Positions 1-5,685 of a DNA stretch of 5,685 nucleotides are shown here, one piece after another. Positions within the stretch are counted from its first letter, which is position 1; every line of letters begins with the position of its first letter. Under the pieces are notes generated by a model. The model had not been told where the DNA came from, did no database searches, and saw only the letters and a list, made by a program, of their open reading frames with translations. The stretch is taken from positions 1 to 5,685 of the forward strand of contig JAUHVN010000197.1 in assembly GCA_030425055.1 (NCBI GenBank), written 5' to 3'. The DNA comes from Actinomycetes bacterium (GTDB lineage: Bacteria; Actinomycetota; Actinomycetes; Actinomycetales; Microbacteriaceae). Both the position numbers and the translations under genes were made by a program.

Positions 1-537
1 GCGTCCGTCGCGGATATCTCCGCGTTCGTCCACCACCAGTCGGAGGATCGCTACGACGTCCTCCGGTCGAATCCCGAACTGCTCGCCGTCCACCAACGCA
101 TCGCGCAGGCCGAGTTCGATCGGCTCATGGAGGTGATCGCCCGCTACTACCGCCTGGTGATCTTCGACTCCGGCAACGACGAATCCGCTGAGCGATGGCT
201 CCGAATGGTCGACTCGTCGTACCAACTGGTGATCCCCACCCTCACCGCTCCGGAGTCGGCCGAGTCCGCGGCTCTGCTTCTCGATGCCCTCCACACCCGC
301 GACCACCGATCCTCAGCACTTGCTGCCAACGCCGTCGTGGTCATCACCCAAGCGGAACGCGCACCTGGTCGCGAGCTCCGCGCGCTTGCGGAGCGCTTTG
401 CGCCCCTCGTCCGCGCCGTCGAGATCGTCCCGTTCGATCCGGCGCTGAAGTCCGGCCACATCCGACACGACGCCCTGAGGCCAGCGACACGGAACGCATG
501 GCTACACGCCGCGGCCGCCGCGGCATCCCGACTCTAA
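1..537 (+). CDS. MinD/ParA-like ATPase, C-terminal part (5' end outside window)
   Basis: The frame is open from base 1 to the TAA at 535-537, giving 178 residues with no start in the window. The ATG at 127 is internal, because the protein-like sequence continues upstream of it. The segment YYRLVIFDSGND (about residues 49-60, Asp56 at base 166) has the look of the Walker A'/switch strand of MinD/ParA P-loop ATPases. It is followed by the strand YQLVIPT, then VVVITQAER, and near the end VEIVPFDPALKSG, as in the C-terminal half of this fold. The deviant Walker A motif would lie upstream and cannot be seen. Proteins of this type occur in actinobacterial plasmid and ICE transfer regions; a role in partitioning or in positioning the transfer machinery is inference. 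It lies 10 bases upstream of the coupling-protein gene in the same operon. It could be any MinD-superfamily member. The family call is good, the exact function unknown. Confidence 0.8.
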   Translation, partial: ASVADISAFVHHQSEDRYDVLRSNPELLAVHQRIAQAEFDRLMEVIARYYRLVIFDSGNDESAERWLRMVDSSYQLVIPTLTAPESAESAALLLDALHTRDHRSSALAANAVVVITQAERAPGRELRALAERFAPLVRAVEIVPFDPALKSGHIRHDALRPATRNAWLHAAAAAASRL

Positions 538-541
538 GGAG
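536..541 (+). promoter_or_regulatory. Ribosome binding site AAGGAG overlapping the upstream stop codon
   Basis: AAGGAG starts inside the TAA stop of the ATPase gene (535-537) and lies 6 bases before the ATG at 548. It fixes the start of the coupling-protein gene and suggests that ribosomes finishing the upstream gene can re-initiate there. Confidence 0.8.
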
Positions 542-547
542 ACACCC

Positions 548-2359
548 ATGCAGGCCCTCCTAGGCAAGGCGATCGCCATCGGCATCGCGATCGCGTTCGT
601 GCTCAGCCTCGTGTTCGGCTTCCTCACTGAGGCGACCACCCAGCTGCTATGCGGTGCGCGCCCCATCCCGGAGAATCTCTTCTCCGGCCTCTGGCTGGCA
701 GTCTCCGGACAGTCCTCCGCGTACTCCGCCCCTTCGGGATGCGAACTGCCCGTAGCCGTCATCCGCGCCGTCGACATCGCGCTCATCGTTCTGGTCGCTG
801 TCGGCGCGGTGTTCGGGCTGGTGAAGTGGCGCAAGTATCGCGAGTCGAGCAGGTACTTCCTGTCGGAGCTGCGCCGACGCCCGGGGTTCGCGCGAGCACG
901 AGACCTGCAGGAGTTCCTCTCCGCCAAGTCGGTCCTGCGGCGGGCGAAGCAGTTGCGTCCAGACCTGGAGAAGCCGAAGCCCACCGACGTCGGATGGCGG
1001 GTCGGACGATCGCAGGGGATGGACGTCTACGTGTCGATCGAAGATTCGGTGGCGCTCGAGGGGCCGCCGCGATCCGGCAAGGGGTACCGGGTGCTGATCC
1101 CCGCAATTCTCGACTGGTCCGGGCCCCTGATCACGACGTCGACCACCAACGACAACCTCACAGCGACGCTGCGCATGAGGCAGCGTCGCGGCGACGTCCA
1201 CGTCTTCGACCCGCAGCGCCTCAGTGGCATCCGGCACCCCGTTCGGATCAGTCCCATCGCCGGCTGCGAGAACCCGCTGGTCGCGACCCAGCGCGGCACC
1301 GCGATCGTCACCGGCACCGCGCTGGGCACCTCGTCGACGAACGCGGAGTGGGCTCAAGCATCCGGAATCGTGCTCTCGCGACTGCTGCACGCGTGCGCGC
1401 TTGCCGGCCACGGCGTCGACAAGCTCTTCGAATGGGGGTCGAGCCCCACACTCGCGAAGGACGCCATCCCGATCCTCGCCGACAGCGGCGCACGCGCGTG
1501 GGCAGCCGGGCTTGATGCCACGCTCAGCGGAGACGAGAAGCTGCTGTCGTCGATCTGGTTCGGCGTCACCAGTGCGGTCATGCCGCTGTCGGTTCCCGAG
1601 ATCCGAGACAGCCTCATGCCCCGACCGGGAGATCGTGTGTTCGACCCCGTCGAGTTCCTGCAGGCGCCGAACACCCTCTACCTGATCGGGTCAGCCGCCG
1701 GCGCCGAGGCGATGGGCGGATTCCTCGGGGCGCTGGTCGACGACATCGTCGAGGTAGCCCGAAAGGAAGCGCTGGCATCACCCAACGCGCGTCTGGCGCA
1801 CCCGTTGGGACTGATCCTGGACGAGATCGTCAACATGTTCCGCTGGGGCAACCTGCCCCGCATCATGGCCGACGGTGGCGGCCGTGGCATCTGCACGTTC
1901 GTCGTGCTCCAAGCACTCTCGCAAGCCGAGACCTCCTGGTCGCGGGCCGAAGCCGACACGATCTGGGCCGCCGCAACTGCAAAACTCCTCCTTGGCGGGG
2001 CATCACACGTGGAGCACCTCCGCGACATCGAGACCATGCTCGGCCACCGCGACTACCGGCGCACCCAGCGCTCCTGGAGCAGCGACGACACGCGCTACAA
2101 CACCAGCGAGCAACTTGAACGACGACCGGTGATGTCCGTCGACGAGATCCGCCGGATGCCGTCGAACACGGGCCTGCTCGCGTTCCGCAACGTGAGTCCG
2201 GTGCTGCTTGAGCTGGCCGGATGGGACGCGCGGCGCGACGCCCGCGAGATCCAGGCCGGCAAGCGCGACCTCGAGCGCGAGCAGCGCGCTGTGTTCGCCG
2301 CCGCGCGTGATCGCGACGCCCACTGGCAGCAACCCGTCGAGGTCTCCGATGAGCAATAG
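548..2359 (+). CDS. VirD4/TraG-type conjugative coupling ATPase (type IV coupling protein)
   Basis: This 603-residue protein is a membrane-anchored coupling ATPase, which recruits the relaxase-DNA complex to the type IV secretion channel and pumps DNA. Two hydrophobic segments sit at the N terminus: about residues 5-27 (LGKAIAIGIAIAFVLSLVFG) and 74-92 (AVDIALIVLVAVGAVFGLV). The loop between them carries two cysteines. A basic cytoplasmic stretch follows, then Walker A GPPRSGKG at 172-179 and Walker B GLILDE at about 421-426 (Asp425, Glu426). Downstream are KLLLGGASHVEHLRDIETML and, near the C terminus, VDEIRRMPSNTGLLAFRN, both typical of the TraM-recognition/TraG C-terminal region. About 600 residues is normal for the actinobacterial form. 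The start has AAGGAG 6 bases upstream. The gene appears intact and overlaps the next one by 11 bases. The family call is secure from the motifs; the transfer role is inferred from family and context. Confidence 0.93.
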   Translation: MQALLGKAIAIGIAIAFVLSLVFGFLTEATTQLLCGARPIPENLFSGLWLAVSGQSSAYSAPSGCELPVAVIRAVDIALIVLVAVGAVFGLVKWRKYRESSRYFLSELRRRPGFARARDLQEFLSAKSVLRRAKQLRPDLEKPKPTDVGWRVGRSQGMDVYVSIEDSVALEGPPRSGKGYRVLIPAILDWSGPLITTSTTNDNLTATLRMRQRRGDVHVFDPQRLSGIRHPVRISPIAGCENPLVATQRGTAIVTGTALGTSSTNAEWAQASGIVLSRLLHACALAGHGVDKLFEWGSSPTLAKDAIPILADSGARAWAAGLDATLSGDEKLLSSIWFGVTSAVMPLSVPEIRDSLMPRPGDRVFDPVEFLQAPNTLYLIGSAAGAEAMGGFLGALVDDIVEVARKEALASPNARLAHPLGLILDEIVNMFRWGNLPRIMADGGGRGICTFVVLQALSQAETSWSRAEADTIWAAATAKLLLGGASHVEHLRDIETMLGHRDYRRTQRSWSSDDTRYNTSEQLERRPVMSVDEIRRMPSNTGLLAFRNVSPVLLELAGWDARRDAREIQAGKRDLEREQRAVFAAARDRDAHWQQPVEVSDEQ

Positions 2360-2741
2360 GCGCATACCTACAGCCGGCGGGCGGTACCGGTCCGGGTTCC
2401 TGAAGTCCACGGCGTGGCTCGCCAGACGCGACCGCTGGTTCCGGGAGCACACCCGCGCCCACGGTGCGGTGGCATGCGAGCTCTGCGACGGCATCGGCGA
2501 CGCACGCTCGCTCGAACTCCACCACCTCGACTACACCGGTGTAGATCGAACAAGCCGCGGGTGGCGATCACGGGAGCGCGACGAGGATCTCATGCCGCTG
2601 CATCCCGCCTGTCACGAGACGCTCCACCGTCTCATCGACCGCGACACCGTGCTCTCGCGACAGCGCACGCGTCGAGACGCGACCATGATCGCGCTTGCTC
2701 AGCTTCGGTCTGTGACCAGTGAGGAGGTCCAGGATGCCTGA
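2349..2741 (+). CDS. Small HNH endonuclease-like protein
   Basis: I chose the ATG at 2349, giving 130 residues, because GAGG lies at 2339-2342, 6 bases upstream. The open frame extends further upstream, but only as a shadow inside the coupling-protein gene. Visible HNH elements are CELC (Cys43, Cys46), LELHHLDY (His58-His59), and EDLMPLHPACHE (Asp80, His85, Cys88, His89). The usual Asn of HNH is Asp here, a substitution I believe is seen in other HNH proteins. The first Cys of the second zinc knuckle is replaced by His, so a CxxC/HxxC zinc site is likely. The N-terminal 40 residues are basic and could bind DNA. HNH nucleases cut DNA with a metal-dependent His. Here the gene sits between the coupling protein and a DUF4913-like gene, with short overlaps on both sides, so it is co-translated with the transfer operon. 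Its target and role (defence, homing, DNA processing) are unknown. Confidence 0.85.
   Translation: MSNRRIPTAGGRYRSGFLKSTAWLARRDRWFREHTRAHGAVACELCDGIGDARSLELHHLDYTGVDRTSRGWRSRERDEDLMPLHPACHETLHRLIDRDTVLSRQRTRRDATMIALAQLRSVTSEEVQDA
2721..2727 (+). promoter_or_regulatory. Strong ribosome binding site GAGGAGG inside the HNH gene
   Basis: GAGGAGG ends 6 bases before the ATG at 2734. It selects that ATG over the in-frame GTG at 2719, which would place the Shine-Dalgarno sequence within the coding region. Confidence 0.8.
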
Positions 2742-3204
2742 CTCGGAGGCATACCAGCTCGCAAGGCAGGCGCTGGTGGATGATGCGACCCGGCCGAGCC
2801 CGCCACCGCGACCGCCGACTCTCGGCGGCTCGACGAACTGGCGGACGATGACCGACCAGCAGGCCAGGGATGAATGGAGCGCGCTGCGTGACTGGGTCGA
2901 GTGGGTCACAGTGCGCTACGACATCCCGCTTAGCCTCATTCCGACCTGCTGGTGGAAACACGGAGCACTCGTCGAAGAACTGTCGGCGCTGCACAGCGCC
3001 CACCGCGCGGCCTTCCACTCGATGGACAACGGGAACGGGCCGATCACCTGGCACCAGCACTTCGCCAACGCCATACCCCGGCTGCGGAACGCGTACAACG
3101 GCGGGTGCAGTGAGGGGCACTCGTCGCGGCGACCCCGTTCGTGGTCGGGCGTGACCGATGAAGAGGAGTGGGATGCGTGGACGAACCAGAGCCACGCCCA
3201 CTGA
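2734..3204 (+). CDS. DUF4913-like protein of unknown function
   Basis: From the ATG at 2734 the protein has 156 residues. Residues 1-35 are a Pro-rich, probably disordered N terminus (PSPPPRPP at 21-28). A Trp/His-rich core spans about 45-125: LRDWVEWV (51-58), IPTCWWKHGALVEELSALHS (69-88), and ITWHQHF (104-110). The pattern of an aromatic helix, a CWW-x-H motif, a leucine-rich EELSALH segment and then a WH pair matches what I know of DUF4913, a domain of actinobacterial plasmids, phages and ICEs without a known function. The C terminus is polar and ends in HAH. It overlaps the HNH gene by 8 bases (2734-2741), so the two are probably translationally coupled. No catalytic motif is evident. The DUF assignment is from memory of the motif pattern and would need a profile search. 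Confidence 0.8.
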   Translation: MPDSEAYQLARQALVDDATRPSPPPRPPTLGGSTNWRTMTDQQARDEWSALRDWVEWVTVRYDIPLSLIPTCWWKHGALVEELSALHSAHRAAFHSMDNGNGPITWHQHFANAIPRLRNAYNGGCSEGHSSRRPRSWSGVTDEEEWDAWTNQSHAH

Positions 3205-3222
3205 GGCATCCGACCGGATGCC
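3205..3222 (+). other. Short intergenic hairpin between DUF4913-like gene and ssb
   Basis: GGCATCC (3205-3211) and GGATGCC (3216-3222) form a perfect 7-bp stem with a 4-base loop, starting directly after the TGA of the preceding gene. No T-tract follows, so it may be a weak terminator or an mRNA-stabilising element rather than a full stop. It precedes the ssb ribosome binding site. Confidence 0.5.
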
Positions 3223-3234
3223 CCACATCAAGAG

Positions 3235-3242
3235 AAAGGAAG
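3235..3242 (+). promoter_or_regulatory. Ribosome binding site of ssb (AAAGGAAG)
   Basis: A purine-rich AAAGGAAG stretch ends 4 bases before the ATG at 3247, with the AGGA core about 6 bases away. It supports that start codon. Confidence 0.7.
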
Positions 3243-3246
3243 AACG

Positions 3247-3693
3247 ATGAGCACCAGGATCCCCGTCACCCTCGAGGGCAACCTCACCGGCGACCCGGAA
3301 CACGGCACCGGAGAGTCGGGCAACGAGTACGCCCGCTTCACGGTGGCCGTGAACGACCGTCGCCTGAACGAGACGACCGGACGGTGGGAGGACGCCGGCA
3401 CGGTGTTCCACCGCGTCGTCGTCTTCAGTCAGCAGGCACGCCACGTGGCCGACTCGCTCCACAAGGGCGACTCGGTGCTGCTCGCAGGAGACCTGCGGTT
3501 CGGCACCTACGTCGACAAGGAGACCGGCCAGACGCGCGAGACGCGCGACGTGATCGCCGACAACGTGGCCGCATCGCTGAAGTTCACGAACGTCGATGTG
3601 GCACGCGCCCCAAAAGCTAGCAGCCCCGAGGCGAACACCTCGGGGCCGGTAGTCGCACCGGTCTCATCCACCGGTGCGGGGCTCGCGCGCTGA
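3247..3693 (+). CDS. ssb: Single-stranded DNA-binding protein
   Basis: This 148-residue protein has one OB fold over about residues 1-118. The sequence shows the family pattern: IPVTLEGNLTGDPE at the N terminus, YARFTVAVNDR, a VFHRVVVFSQQARHVADSL strand-helix unit, KGDSVLLAGDL, and a final VIADNVAASLKF. SSB coats single-stranded DNA during replication and conjugative transfer as a tetramer. Length and N terminus fit the short SSBs carried by actinobacterial plasmids and phages. The C-terminal tail (about 120-148) is Ala/Ser/Pro-rich and ends in GAGLAR. The acidic DDDIPF-like tip, by which chromosomal SSBs recruit partner proteins, is absent. The gene is last in the transfer operon and probably acts on the transferred strand. 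Its 3' end holds two strong hairpins. Family call very secure; the transfer-specific role is inference. Confidence 0.95.
   Translation: MSTRIPVTLEGNLTGDPEHGTGESGNEYARFTVAVNDRRLNETTGRWEDAGTVFHRVVVFSQQARHVADSLHKGDSVLLAGDLRFGTYVDKETGQTRETRDVIADNVAASLKFTNVDVARAPKASSPEANTSGPVVAPVSSTGAGLAR
3623..3646 (+). other. Perfect 9-bp hairpin within the ssb 3' end
   Basis: GCCCCGAGG (3623-3631) pairs with CCTCGGGGC (3638-3646) across a 6-base loop. It has the shape of an actinobacterial terminator without a T-tract but lies in frame inside ssb, about 45 bases before the stop codon. Confidence 0.6.
3654..3678 (+). other. Second 9-bp hairpin within the ssb 3' end
   Basis: CGCACCGGT (3654-3662) pairs perfectly with ACCGGTGCG (3670-3678), with a 7-base loop. 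It follows the first hairpin by 7 bases and ends 12 bases before the ssb stop codon. Confidence 0.55.
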
Positions 3694-3710
3694 TCCATCA
3701 GATCACGGTT

Positions 3711-3740
3711 GCGGGCGGGAGTCATCGTACTCCCGCCCGC
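3711..3740 (+). terminator. Strong hairpin terminator after ssb, probably bidirectional
   Basis: GCGGGCGGGAGT (3711-3722) and ACTCCCGCCCGC (3729-3740) form a perfect 12-bp GC-rich stem with a 6-base loop, 17 bases after the ssb stop. Only a short TTCGT follows rather than a long T-run, as is common in high-GC actinobacteria. It lies between two converging transcription units (ssb from the left, the 4074-3749 gene from the right), so it can serve both strands. Confidence 0.85.
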
Positions 3741-3748
3741 TTCGTGTG

Positions 3749-4074
3749 TCATCCGCCTGATTCCTCGCTCAGCCCCTCGACGGCGCCTTCCCACACCCAG
3801 CAGCGTTGCATCGTGCCCGCCACCTTGAACTCGATCCCGACCGCGTGCGGCGTCCACCGCGCAGCGACTGCCTCACGCGCACCGGTGTGTTGCCGAATCG
3901 CACCCATGCGCTCACTCGCCGCCCCGGTTTCGGATCGATCGTCAAGGGCACCTGCTGCAACTCAAGCTCAGTGGCTGTGAGCGTCTGCAACGGGCCCTTA
4001 CTCGCAAGAGTCTCAAGGATGCGCTGGTCGGCGAGCCTGTCGAAGTGATCGGCGTACCGGCGATTGCTTCCCAT
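3749..4074 (-). pseudogene. Small conserved actinobacterial mobile-element protein, broken by a one-base frameshift
   Basis: Translation from the ATG at 4074-4072 (GGAAGGA just upstream) starts MGSNRRYADHFDRLADQRIL and continues sensibly to FGNTPVRV at residue 67 (codon 3876-3874). After that the frame degenerates into an Arg/Ser-rich tail ending near 3769. The next reading frame, entered at 3874-3872, continues as a believable protein: EAVAARWTPHAVGIEFKVAG, then TMQRCWVWEGAVEGL, with a TGA at 3751-3749. Joining the two halves by restoring one base (GTGGAG instead of GTGAG) gives 108 residues. The layout resembles short uncharacterised proteins I associate with actinobacterial relaxase loci: an MGSNRRYAD start, a middle LTATELELQQVPLTI, a WVRFG strand, and a Trp-rich C-terminal beta segment. 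Function unknown. The gene follows the relaxase by 63 bases on the same strand. Real mutation and sequencing error cannot be told apart here. Confidence 0.75.
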
Positions 4075-4137
4075 GAGTCCTTCCGCGTCGTCGCACCGGT
4101 CCGCGCTTGAGGTGAGGCTAGCGACGACTGCCGACGC

Positions 4138-5598
4138 TCACCGGATCCCGACTCCGGACCGACGATCCGAATTCAAGGTTCCGGGACCGGCGGCGGTTCG
4201 TGCGAGCGCTTCTTGTTCTCGCTCAGCTGGGCTCTGCACGTGACGACGCAGGTTCTCCTCGATCGCGCGCGCGAGCCATGACTCAGCCTCGGTGGAGTCG
4301 ACCATCATCTGCTCCAGCTCCTCCGATCGCGTGTCGACCCGGTCTCGCAGAGCCGCGAGCACATCACTCTCCGACGACGTGGTGACCGCACGACGTCCGT
4401 GCGCCGCCGCGCTCTCGCGTGCGGCTTCGAGCTCGAGCTGCGTCGCGAGGACCTCGGCCTCGACCAGCCAGGCGCTGGCCGCCGCGATCTGCTCGAGCCG
4501 TCCGTTGGAGTCTTCACGCAGTGTGGCCTCGACACGCTCGATGTGTTGCTCACGGCCGAAAGGTCGCGCTGCAGAACCGCTCGCCCCGATGTCGTCTGCG
4601 AGCCAGCGAGCAGCGCGACCCAGTTCAGCTCGCGCCGCGTTGCGCGCGTCATCGAGCGTCACCTCGATGGTTCCTCTCATCATGCTCTCGGCGATCGCCT
4701 CGCGAGCTACTGCGTCGGTTGCCGCGATCGCGATCACTTCGTTGCGCGCGCGACCGCGAGTCATTCCGACGTAGAGTCCGGATGCGTCGACGCCGGGCCC
4801 CACGATCGAGACGTCGGTCGTCTCACCTTGGATGCCGTGAACGGTCGACGCGTACGCGAGGTGGACGTGATCAGCGACATAGTCCGTCGATACGGTCCGA
4901 ACGTCGCTTGAGTCCGAGATGCTCACGAGCTGTACCCCGTTCTGTGTGATTCGCCCTACGGTCCACAGTGCGCGATTCTCGACGTTCGCCGAGATGTCGT
5001 TGCGCCGGGTCTGGACGATATCGCCTTCGAGGATCCGCTGCTCGCCCCGCCCGATCGCGATCCGAGTCAGCGAGAGTTGGCCGAGCTCGATGCGCCGATC
5101 CTGGATCGCCTCGTTGATGGCATCTGCCTCGTCGTTGGTCCCGGTGACCAGAGCGATTCGGGCATGGTCGCAAGCCCAACGGAAGTAGGCATCCACCATC
5201 GCCTCTTGCGCAGCGACGTCGTCAGCGACCCGACGGATCAGCCCCCGATCGTCGAGCTCCCGCGCCACCTCCATCGCCGCATCCCGACGGCCTGACTGCC
5301 GGAGCCGGAGGGTCAGTTGCGCGTAGGACGGATCGCGGAAACGGTGCACCGAGTCCAGTTCGACCACTGCATCGCTCCGCTGAGCCATGCAGGCCATAGC
5401 ACCTGCGTGACCCACAGGCATCGCCTGCAGATGGTCTCCAACCATCGCGATGCCGGCGCCGGTCTCGGCGGCCAGTTCCGCGAGCGCGTTGGCAGTGTGG
5501 AGATCCACCATGCCGGCCTCGTCAACGACAATCCGATCGCCGACACCGATCGGATACCGAGCCGGACCCGTGAAGCGCATGCCCGTCGCGGCATCTAG
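4138..5598 (-). pseudogene. MobF/TraA-type conjugative relaxase, C-terminal helicase remnant truncated by an IS
   Basis: This is the RecD-like SF1 helicase half of a TraA/MobF relaxase, which nicks oriT and unwinds DNA for transfer. Counting from the ATG at 5580, motif II is VVDEAGMV (Asp20-Glu21), motif III VGDHLQAMPVG (47-57), a motif IV-like VHRFRD (78-83), VTGTNDEADAIN (145-156), motif V STVHGIQGETTD (245-256) and motif VI LYVGMTRGRA (269-278). The last 200 residues are Glu/Arg-rich and probably helical, with a TGA at 4140-4138. The homologous frame continues upstream of the ATG as LDAATG up to about 5597. Insertion-sequence DNA then takes over, although the frame happens to stay open to the window end. 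Walker A and the whole N-terminal relaxase domain (Tyr and His triad) are missing; full TraA proteins have about 1000 residues or more. The ATG at 5580 has no ribosome binding site. The remnant cannot bind ATP normally, so loss of function is expected. Confidence 0.88.
5595..5598. other. Probable IS target site (CTAG)
   Basis: CTAG sits exactly between the last relaxase-like codons and the IS terminus GGCGTGTCTCC. Palindromic CTAG or TA targets are used by some IS5-family elements. The matching duplicate at the other IS end lies outside the window, so the duplication length is not established. Confidence 0.45.
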
Positions 5599-5685
5599 GG
5601 CGTGTCTCCTAACCTCTCTGGGTGCTTGGCGGCAGGCTGAGAGGCGTGTCGCGTACTCGTACTGTTTCGGATGCTGCGTGGGCTC
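5599..5685 (+). mobile_element. Insertion sequence, left end (IS5-like, partial)
   Basis: The relaxase homology stops at about 5598, and the following bases GGCGTGTCTCCTAACC look like the terminal inverted repeat of an IS5-like element. About 47 bases further in, a transposase reading frame opens, pointing away from the boundary as expected for a left end. The octamer GGCGTGTC occurs at the tip (5599-5606) and again at 5643-5650, next to the transposase start. The right end, the second inverted repeat and the target duplication are beyond the window. Assignment to the IS5 family, possibly the IS427 group, is from the transposase N terminus and the CTAG target, not from a database match. Confidence 0.75.
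5646..5685 (+). CDS. IS5-family-like transposase, N-terminal fragment
   Basis: From a GTG at 5646 the 13 complete codons read VSRTRTVSDAAWA, running off the window edge. The SDAAWA segment matches the start of many IS5-type DDE transposases, where it is usually followed by LIEPLLP. That continuation cannot be seen here. No strong Shine-Dalgarno sequence precedes it; GGCAGG at 5631-5636 or GAGAGG at 5639-5644 are weak candidates. The catalytic DDE residues lie outside the window. The family call rests on a short segment plus the neighbouring inverted-repeat-like terminus. Confidence 0.65.
   Translation, partial: MSRTRTVSDAAWA

Noticed and set aside
647..1411. Long minus-strand open frame (254 codons) opposite the coupling protein
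   Set aside because: Arg/Gly-rich translation without motifs, antisense to a clear VirD4/TraG gene. Typical shadow frame of GC-rich DNA.
2719..2733. GTG at 2719 as the start of the DUF4913-like gene
   Set aside because: The GAGGAGG at 2721-2727 would lie inside the gene. It is ideally spaced for the ATG at 2734.
2632..3462. Long minus-strand open frame (276 codons) spanning HNH, DUF4913-like and ssb genes
   Set aside because: It crosses three well-supported plus-strand genes and an intergenic gap and shows no recognisable domain.
3865..3885. Programmed -1 ribosomal frameshift in the small minus-strand gene
   Set aside because: No X-XXY-YYZ slippery heptamer is present at GTGCGCGTGAGG and no obvious downstream stimulatory structure was found. 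A deletion or sequencing error is simpler.
3744..4048. Plus-strand open frames opposite the frameshifted small gene
   Set aside because: Neither has a ribosome binding site or domain-like sequence. The minus strand carries the protein-like signal.
4111..4142. Inverted repeat GGTGAG / CTCACC around the relaxase stop codon as a possible oriT or terminator
   Set aside because: Only a 6-bp stem with a 20-base loop, within chance expectation. No nick-site motif recognisable to me.
4292..4949. Overlapping plus-strand open frames opposite the relaxase remnant
   Set aside because: Low-complexity Ser/Arg/Ala translations antisense to a helicase with conserved motifs.

Overview
This GC-rich window looks like part of a conjugative plasmid or integrative conjugative element of a high-GC actinobacterium. 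A Microbacteriaceae-type host is my guess from protein style and codon use; nothing in the window proves the genus. There is no rRNA, tRNA or CRISPR array, and no stretch over about 100 bases lacks a gene or gene remnant.

Positions 1-3693 hold a tightly packed plus-strand operon. It contains the C-terminal part of a MinD/ParA-like ATPase (1-537), a two-transmembrane VirD4/TraG-type coupling ATPase (548-2359), a small HNH-nuclease protein (2349-2741), a DUF4913-like protein (2734-3204) and a single-stranded-DNA-binding protein (3247-3693). The first gaps are 10 bases or short overlaps of 11 and 8 bases, which points to translational coupling. The operon ends in a strong 12-bp hairpin (3711-3740), with two further hairpins inside the 3' end of ssb.

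Positions 3749-5598 hold a converging minus-strand module: the helicase half of a MobF/TraA-type relaxase (4138-5598) and, downstream of it, a small conserved protein (3749-4074). Both appear damaged. The small gene carries a one-base frameshift at about 3873-3874; repairing it gives a continuous protein of 108 residues. The relaxase is cut just upstream of helicase motif II by the terminus of an insertion sequence that starts at about 5599. Its transposase start (GTG at 5646) is visible and it reads away from the relaxase to the window edge.

Working together, the coupling protein, the relaxase/helicase, SSB and the ParA-like ATPase would process DNA and deliver it for conjugative transfer. 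The HNH and DUF4913 proteins are accessory genes of unknown role in this transfer operon. The relaxase is split from its N-terminal half by the insertion sequence, so self-transfer is probably lost in this copy unless a second relaxase exists elsewhere. I found no clearly new system. The most notable points are the two gene-inactivating lesions in the same minus-strand module and the SSB without an acidic tip.
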